From: Kiritimatiellia bacterium
GTDB lineage: Bacteria; Verrucomicrobiota; Kiritimatiellia; CAIQIC01; Lenti-01
Assembly (NCBI GenBank): GCA_017527155.1
Contig: JAFXQI010000060.1
Location: 1-64,000 of the forward strand
DNA length: 64,000 nt
Reading direction: 5' to 3'
Part shown: positions 60,170 to 64,000 of the stretch, piece by piece
Numbering within the stretch: the first letter of the stretch is position 1
Layout: each line of letters begins with the position of its first letter
Program-made: the position numbers and the translations under genes
Notes under the pieces: model-generated
What the model saw: only the letters and a program-made list of their open reading frames with translations
The model's database searches: none
What the model was told of the DNA's origin: nothing

Positions 60170-60972
60170 GGGTAGGGGAACCACTCGAGGTCGTTGGCGT
60201 CGTCGGGGAAGTCGGAGTGCTGGCGGACCCAGACATCGTCGCGGAAGGCGACGTGGCCGTCGATGAAGAGGAAGTTGGCGCCCTCGCGTCCGTCGCCGCG
60301 GCGGTGGCGCGTGGTGAGGGCGGTGACGTCTTCGCCGGGATAGCGGCCGGCCTTGCGGTTGGCGTACTGGGGATGGAGGCCGTCGGTGGGGTTCGCGGCC
60401 TGGTCGAAGAGGAGAATCGTGCGGGCAGGGGCTTCGCAGCGGAGCGTGTTGAGATAGGATTCGCCGCCGTGGCGGCCGCCGTAGTCGAAGTCGTAGGAGA
60501 GGTAGGAGTTCATGGCGTAGCTGAAGCCGCCTTCCTTCCGGCGGTTGTAGGAGTAGGCGCCGTCCGCCGCCCAGTGCGCGGCGGGGCACTGCCAGGGATT
60601 GCGGGTCGGGCGCTGCCCCTCGGGGTGGTCGCGCCAGGGCTTGAGCCCCATGTAGGGCGGGAGTTCGTCGACCCAGCTGTGGTCGTGCGGGGATTCGGAG
60701 GCGGGGAGGCCGGACTTGTCGCTGCGGGTCCGGTCGTCGGTGTGGGGAAAGCGGCCGCCGTGTTCGGCGGCGTAGAGGTGGAAGGCGCTTCCCCAGAGGC
60801 GCAGGTTTTCGCGGCAGGCGGCCGCCTGGGCGGCGGCGCGGGCGCGGCCGAATCCGCCAAGCGCGACCGCCGCCAGCAGCGCGACCAGCGCCATCACCGC
60901 CAGCAGCTCGACGAGCGTGAAGGCGGAGGCGTGCGCGCGATTGGCGTTGACTTGCGGGGTTGGTTCTGCCAT
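60160..60972 (-). CDS. Type II secretion-like pseudopilin (PVC H-x9-DG type)
   Basis: A 270-residue protein. The N-terminal ASAFTLVELLAVMALVALLA is a prepilin cleavage/methylation signal with its hydrophobic helix; cleavage is expected before Phe. The C-terminal part has NFLFIDGHVAFRDD and a preceding HRRG, the pattern of the pseudopilin-like proteins that are abundant in Planctomycetes, Verrucomicrobia and Lentisphaerae. They are exported and membrane-anchored, with mostly unknown function. ATG 60972 is used. Confidence 0.88.
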   Translation of the reverse strand: MAEPTPQVNANRAHASAFTLVELLAVMALVALLAAVALGGFGRARAAAQAAACRENLRLWGSAFHLYAAEHGGRFPHTDDRTRSDKSGLPASESPHDHSWVDELPPYMGLKPWRDHPEGQRPTRNPWQCPAAHWAADGAYSYNRRKEGGFSYAMNSYLSYDFDYGGRHGGESYLNTLRCEAPARTILLFDQAANPTDGLHPQYANRKAGRYPGEDVTALTTRHRRGDGREGANFLFIDGHVAFRDDVWVRQHSDFPDDANDLEWFPYPYE

Positions 60973-61079
60973 AGGGGAGACCGATGTATCCACTTCGGTA
61001 TATCGGACGCATCCTATCCCGCCGGCGGCCGGTGCGTCAAGTCCCGTGCGCCGGCGTTTCCGGGAAAGGGGACGTGGCG

Positions 61080-62162
61080 ATGCGCCGTCCGTACAGTTGG
61101 CTTGCGATCGGGTTCCTGTTTGCCGCGGGGGCCGTGGCGGCGCCGCGGACGGCGGTCGACGCGAACGGGGATGCCGTGACGCTGGCCGGTCCCCCGGAGC
61201 GGATCGTGGTGGCCGGGAAGGCGGCGCTGATTCCGTCGGACGCGCTGTTCCTGTTCCCGGAGGGCCGGAAGCACCTGCTGCGGCTGGCGCGGGTGGACCA
61301 GGGGATGGGGAATCTCTTCGCGCTGCTGGAGCCGGGGCTGGCGGCGGAGGGCGGGGTGGCCACGATGCAGAACGGCGGCACCGAGGAGCTGGCGGCGCTG
61401 CGTCCGGACCTGGTGATCGCGAAGACGGCCTCCACGGCGACAGTCGTCGGGAAGCTGCGGCCGCTGGGGATTCCGTGTTTCGCGATGTCGCTGGAAACGC
61501 CGGAAGAGTGGCTGCGGGAGCTGCCGGAGCTGGGGCGTCTGCTGGGCGAGGAAGCCCGGGCGGCGGAGGTGTGCGGGATGATCCGGTCCCGCATGGAAGC
61601 GGTGGCGGCGGGCGTGCAGGCGGCGCTCTCGGCGCCGGGGGCGGTACGACCGCGGGTGCTGGTGCTGCAGGCGTCGGCGGCGGATGGCACGATGTCGTTT
61701 TCGGTATCGCCCGATGCGTGGCTCCAGACGTGGATGGTCGAGGCGGCGGGCGGGGATCCGGTCTGGAAGGGGACGGGCCTCACGGCGGACGGCTGGAGCA
61801 AGGTGTCGTTCGAGCAGATCGCGGCGTGGAATCCGGATGCCATCTTCTTCGTCTCCTTCAAGGCGCCCGTCGCGCCGTTGCTGGCGGCGGTGGAATCGGA
61901 CCGCCGCTGGCAGCTCCTCAAGGCGGCGCGGGCGGGGCGGCTCCGCGCGATGCCGGCGGACCTGGTGGCGTACGCGCAGCCGGTGAGCCGTTGGATCCTG
62001 TGCCTGCAATGGCTGGCGGCGGAGCTGTGGCCGGAGGCGTTCCCGGGGTTCGGCATGGAGGCGGAAATCGCGCGGTTCTACCGCGAGTTCTTCGGCGTGG
62101 AAGCGGGGCCCGTGCAGGACGCGCTTCTCCGGGCCTGGCGTGAATCCTGCCCCGGCGGTTGA
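61080..62162 (+). CDS. ABC transporter periplasmic binding protein (Fe/cobalamin type)
   Basis: A 360-residue exported protein. A signal peptide covers residues 1-21 (SWLAIGFLFAAGAVAAPRT). The body follows the class III binding-protein layout: PERIVVAGKAALIPSDALFL, the ELAALRPDLVIAKT hinge start, the linker helix, and VSFEQIAAWNPDAIFFVSF then SDRRWQLLKAARAGRLRAM. These proteins deliver siderophores, haem or cobalamin to a BtuCD/FepDG-type permease. No permease or ATPase is adjacent, so the ligand is unknown. Confidence 0.82.
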   Translation: MRRPYSWLAIGFLFAAGAVAAPRTAVDANGDAVTLAGPPERIVVAGKAALIPSDALFLFPEGRKHLLRLARVDQGMGNLFALLEPGLAAEGGVATMQNGGTEELAALRPDLVIAKTASTATVVGKLRPLGIPCFAMSLETPEEWLRELPELGRLLGEEARAAEVCGMIRSRMEAVAAGVQAALSAPGAVRPRVLVLQASAADGTMSFSVSPDAWLQTWMVEAAGGDPVWKGTGLTADGWSKVSFEQIAAWNPDAIFFVSFKAPVAPLLAAVESDRRWQLLKAARAGRLRAMPADLVAYAQPVSRWILCLQWLAAELWPEAFPGFGMEAEIARFYREFFGVEAGPVQDALLRAWRESCPGG

Positions 62163-62293
62163 CGGGCCCACGCCCGGCTCCCCGAGATTCCGGCCCTCCC
62201 GCCCACCCGCGGCGAACAGCCGGCCTCCCGAACTGCCGAACAACCGGGGGGTCGGGGGGCCGGGAGTTCGGGGGCGGGAGGGGCGGGCGGGCG

Positions 62294-63421
62294 TCACGCA
62301 GGGGGGTGCGGGGCGGTGCGGGCGTGGAAGTGGGGGCTGTCGGAGCGGGTGCCGTAGGAGGGGGATTCGCCGATGGTGGCGAGGCGGGCTTCGAGGCAGC
62401 CGCGGCAGAGGGAGGCGTTTTCGTCCAGGCAGGGTTTGTTCGCGTAGAGCTGGTAGCCGCGGCGGTAGCGGACGTCGGTGATGTTCGGCATCAGGACGTT
62501 GGCGCCCGCCAGGATGCCGCGTTCGCGTCCGTCGGGGGCCAGCGCCTGGAGGGCCGTGGCGGCGGCGATGTTGACGTCGTGGAGGTGGAGGCGGGCGACG
62601 GCGACGAGGTTGAGGCCGAGGGTCAGGGCGGCGGGGGCGGACCATCCGGCGGCGGCGGCTTCGGCGGCGAGCGGGGTGTCGGGGTGGGGGATGTAGGGGC
62701 CCATGCCGAGCATGTCGGCGTCGATGTCGGCGAAGAACCGGATGTCGCGGGCGAGGTCGAGCGGGGTCTGGCCGGGGAGGGCGCACATGACGCCGGTGCC
62801 GACCTGGTAGCCGCAGCGGCGGAGGGCGCGGAGGCATTCGACGCGGCGCTCCCAGGAGTGGGTGGGCGGGTGTAGTTTGGCGTAGAGGGCGGGGGAGGAG
62901 GTCTCGATGCGCAGGAGGTAGCGCGTGGCGCCGGCGGCGCGCCAGCGGCGGTAGGTTTCTTCGGTCTGCTCGCCGAGGGAGAGGGTGACGCCGAGGTCGA
63001 GGGGGGCGATGCGGCGGAGGACGTCTTCGATGAAGGCGGTGTGGGCGGGGGATTCGGTTTCGCCGGACTGGATGACGAGGGAGGCGTAGCCGAGGTCGGC
63101 GGCGACATGGGCGAGGCGGACGATTTCTTCGGCGTCGAGGGCGTAGCGGGCGAGGGCGGCGTTGGAGCGGCGGATGCCGCAGTAGTAGCAGTCCTTGGCG
63201 CAGGCGTTGCCGGCTTCGACGAGTCCTCGCATGGCGATGCCGCGTCCGCAGCAGCGGAGTTTGACGGCGCGGGCGGCGGCGTGGAGGGTGCGCAGGGCCT
63301 CGTCGTCGCCGGCGGGGATGGCGAGGAGGTCGGCAAGGTCGTCGGCCGCGAGGACGCGGGGGGCGGCGGCGGCGCGGTCGAGGAGGGTTTGGAGGTCGCT
63401 TGGGGTCAGGCGTCGGGCCAC
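62294..63421 (-). CDS. hydE: [FeFe]-hydrogenase maturase HydE-like radical SAM enzyme
   Basis: A 375-residue enzyme from GTG 63421, overlapping the upstream stop by 16 bp. CAKDCYYCG at Cys74, Cys78 and Cys81 is the CxxxCxxC radical-SAM cluster motif. VEAGNACAKDCYYCGIRRSN, SLVIQSGETE, TLSLGEQTEETYRRW and GTGVMCALPGQT match HydE/BioB-type maturases. HydE helps assemble the H-cluster of [FeFe]-hydrogenases. The C-terminus retains a Cys-rich end (CLDENASLCRGC). HydF, HydG and the hydrogenase are not in this window. Confidence 0.85.
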   Translation of the reverse strand: MARRLTPSDLQTLLDRAAAAPRVLAADDLADLLAIPAGDDEALRTLHAAARAVKLRCCGRGIAMRGLVEAGNACAKDCYYCGIRRSNAALARYALDAEEIVRLAHVAADLGYASLVIQSGETESPAHTAFIEDVLRRIAPLDLGVTLSLGEQTEETYRRWRAAGATRYLLRIETSSPALYAKLHPPTHSWERRVECLRALRRCGYQVGTGVMCALPGQTPLDLARDIRFFADIDADMLGMGPYIPHPDTPLAAEAAAAGWSAPAALTLGLNLVAVARLHLHDVNIAAATALQALAPDGRERGILAGANVLMPNITDVRYRRGYQLYANKPCLDENASLCRGCLEARLATIGESPSYGTRSDSPHFHARTAPHPPA

Positions 63422-64000
63422 AGTTCGTGGGCGAGTTCGCGGAGCTTGTACTTCTGGATCTTCTGGGAGGCGGTCATGGGGAAGATGTCCATGAAGTGGA
63501 CGTATTTGGGGATCTTGAACCAGGAGATCTTGTTGCGGCAGAAGTCGGCGACGTCCTCTTCCTTGAGGTCGGCGCCGTCGGCCGGGATGATGAAGGCCGC
63601 CGGCTGTTCGCCGTACTTCTTGGAGGGGCAGCCGACGACGGCGACGTCCTTGACGCCCGGCATCGTGCCGAGGAAGTCTTCGACTTCCTTCGGGGAGATG
63701 TTTTCGCCGCCGCGGATGATCAGGTCCTTGAGGCGGCCGGTGATGTAATAATATCCGTCGGCGTCCATGCGGCCGATGTCGCCGGAATGCAGCCAGCCGT
63801 TTTCGTCGATGCACTGCGCGGTCTGCTCGGGCATCTTGTAGTAGCCCTTCATGGTGTTGAAGCCGCGGCAGCAGATTTCGCCGTCGGTGCCCAGCGGCGC
63901 GAGCTGGTGCGTCTCGGGGTCGATGATCGCGACTTCGACGCCCGGCAGCGCCTGTCCGATGGTCTGGCACTTGCGCTCGATGGAGGGCTCGAAGTAGCGG
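63406..64000 (-). CDS. Acyl-CoA synthetase (AMP-dependent), C-terminal part
   Basis: The frame runs off the right window edge, so only the last about 197 residues are visible. GTDGEICCRGFNTMKGYYKM, GWLHSGDIGRMDADGYYYIT, GRLKDLIIRGGENISPKEVE and a C-terminal KISWFKIPKYVHFMDIFPMT are adenylate-forming enzyme motifs, including the hinge (GRLKD) and the A8 loop. It activates a carboxylic acid, probably a medium- or long-chain fatty acid, to its CoA ester. It overlaps hydE by 16 bp. Confidence 0.88.
   Translation of the reverse strand, partial: RYFEPSIERKCQTIGQALPGVEVAIIDPETHQLAPLGTDGEICCRGFNTMKGYYKMPEQTAQCIDENGWLHSGDIGRMDADGYYYITGRLKDLIIRGGENISPKEVEDFLGTMPGVKDVAVVGCPSKKYGEQPAAFIIPADGADLKEEDVADFCRNKISWFKIPKYVHFMDIFPMTASQKIQKYKLRELAHELWPDA

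Noticed and set aside
62163-62293. Possible bidirectional terminator between the binding-protein gene and hydE
   Set aside because: The spacer is rich in complementary CCCGCC/GGCGGG words but has no T run and no single convincing stem.

Overview
The window is high-GC bacterial DNA (most genes look about 60-70% GC by eye) in which a nearly complete podovirus-like prophage, about 47.5 kb (roughly 4568-52123), sits between ordinary chromosomal genes. The host looks like a member of the PVC superphylum, most likely Kiritimatiellota/Verrucomicrobiota. This is inferred from a pseudopilin of the H-x9-DG type, a giant secreted multi-domain nuclease with a C-terminal Ca-binding stretch, many short palindromic intergenic repeats, and a HydE maturase that points to an anaerobe. 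No rRNA, tRNA or CRISPR array was seen.

Left flank (1-4567): the tail of an unidentified gene, a DUF3592-type membrane protein, a second polytopic membrane protein, and long intergenic spacers full of dispersed repeats. These are TTTTCCAATCATTGGAAAA palindromes, GGGGTCTGGCCCC palindromes, a composite 'CCGCGAAGCGGTTTTC' element and a 'GATGCGGTGCGGCC' element. Versions of most of them recur in the right flank (52124-53011).

Prophage late module (4568-34036, + strand): the head genes resemble Bordetella phage BPP-1 (portal, Bbp19-like, scaffold, GP7/Bbp17-like capsid protein, Bbp16-like cement protein), interrupted by a Tad2 (DUF2829) anti-Thoeris protein. Then come LamG-type fibre and exported proteins, a run of small membrane proteins that may be the lysis cassette, T7-like tail tubular proteins A and B, two internal virion proteins (one with two compensating frameshifts), a 3142-residue polyvalent ejection protein and a first small-terminase-like protein. 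A lower-GC pair of membrane-protein genes (34176-35080) follows.

Lysogeny region (35204-37566): on the minus strand lie a HigBA-like toxin-antitoxin operon with a third Cys-rich gene, a stand-alone integrase-N-terminus-like protein and a CI-like repressor that ends at an intrinsic terminator. A short operator region separates them from a divergent Cro-like gene. No catalytic integrase is present.

Early module (37567-52123, + strand): tightly overlapped small genes, a 425-bp leader with three related hairpins, DUF1351, an SSB-like protein with an acidic DIPF tail, a PD-(D/E)XK exonuclease, a replication-organiser-like gene carrying 21-bp-spaced iterons (the candidate origin), RusA, three methyltransferases, two Lar-like zinc proteins, a PLD-like protein, and finally a second small terminase and TerL. 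In the phage circle TerL adjoins the portal genes, so the integration breakpoint lies inside the packaging/head region rather than next to an integrase.

Right flank (53012-64000): a 1763-residue secreted endonuclease/exonuclease/phosphatase-domain protein (-), infA, mscL, coaD, a DUF523 protein, a pseudopilin (-), a metal/cobalamin-type ABC binding protein, hydE (-) and the 3' part of an acyl-CoA ligase (-).
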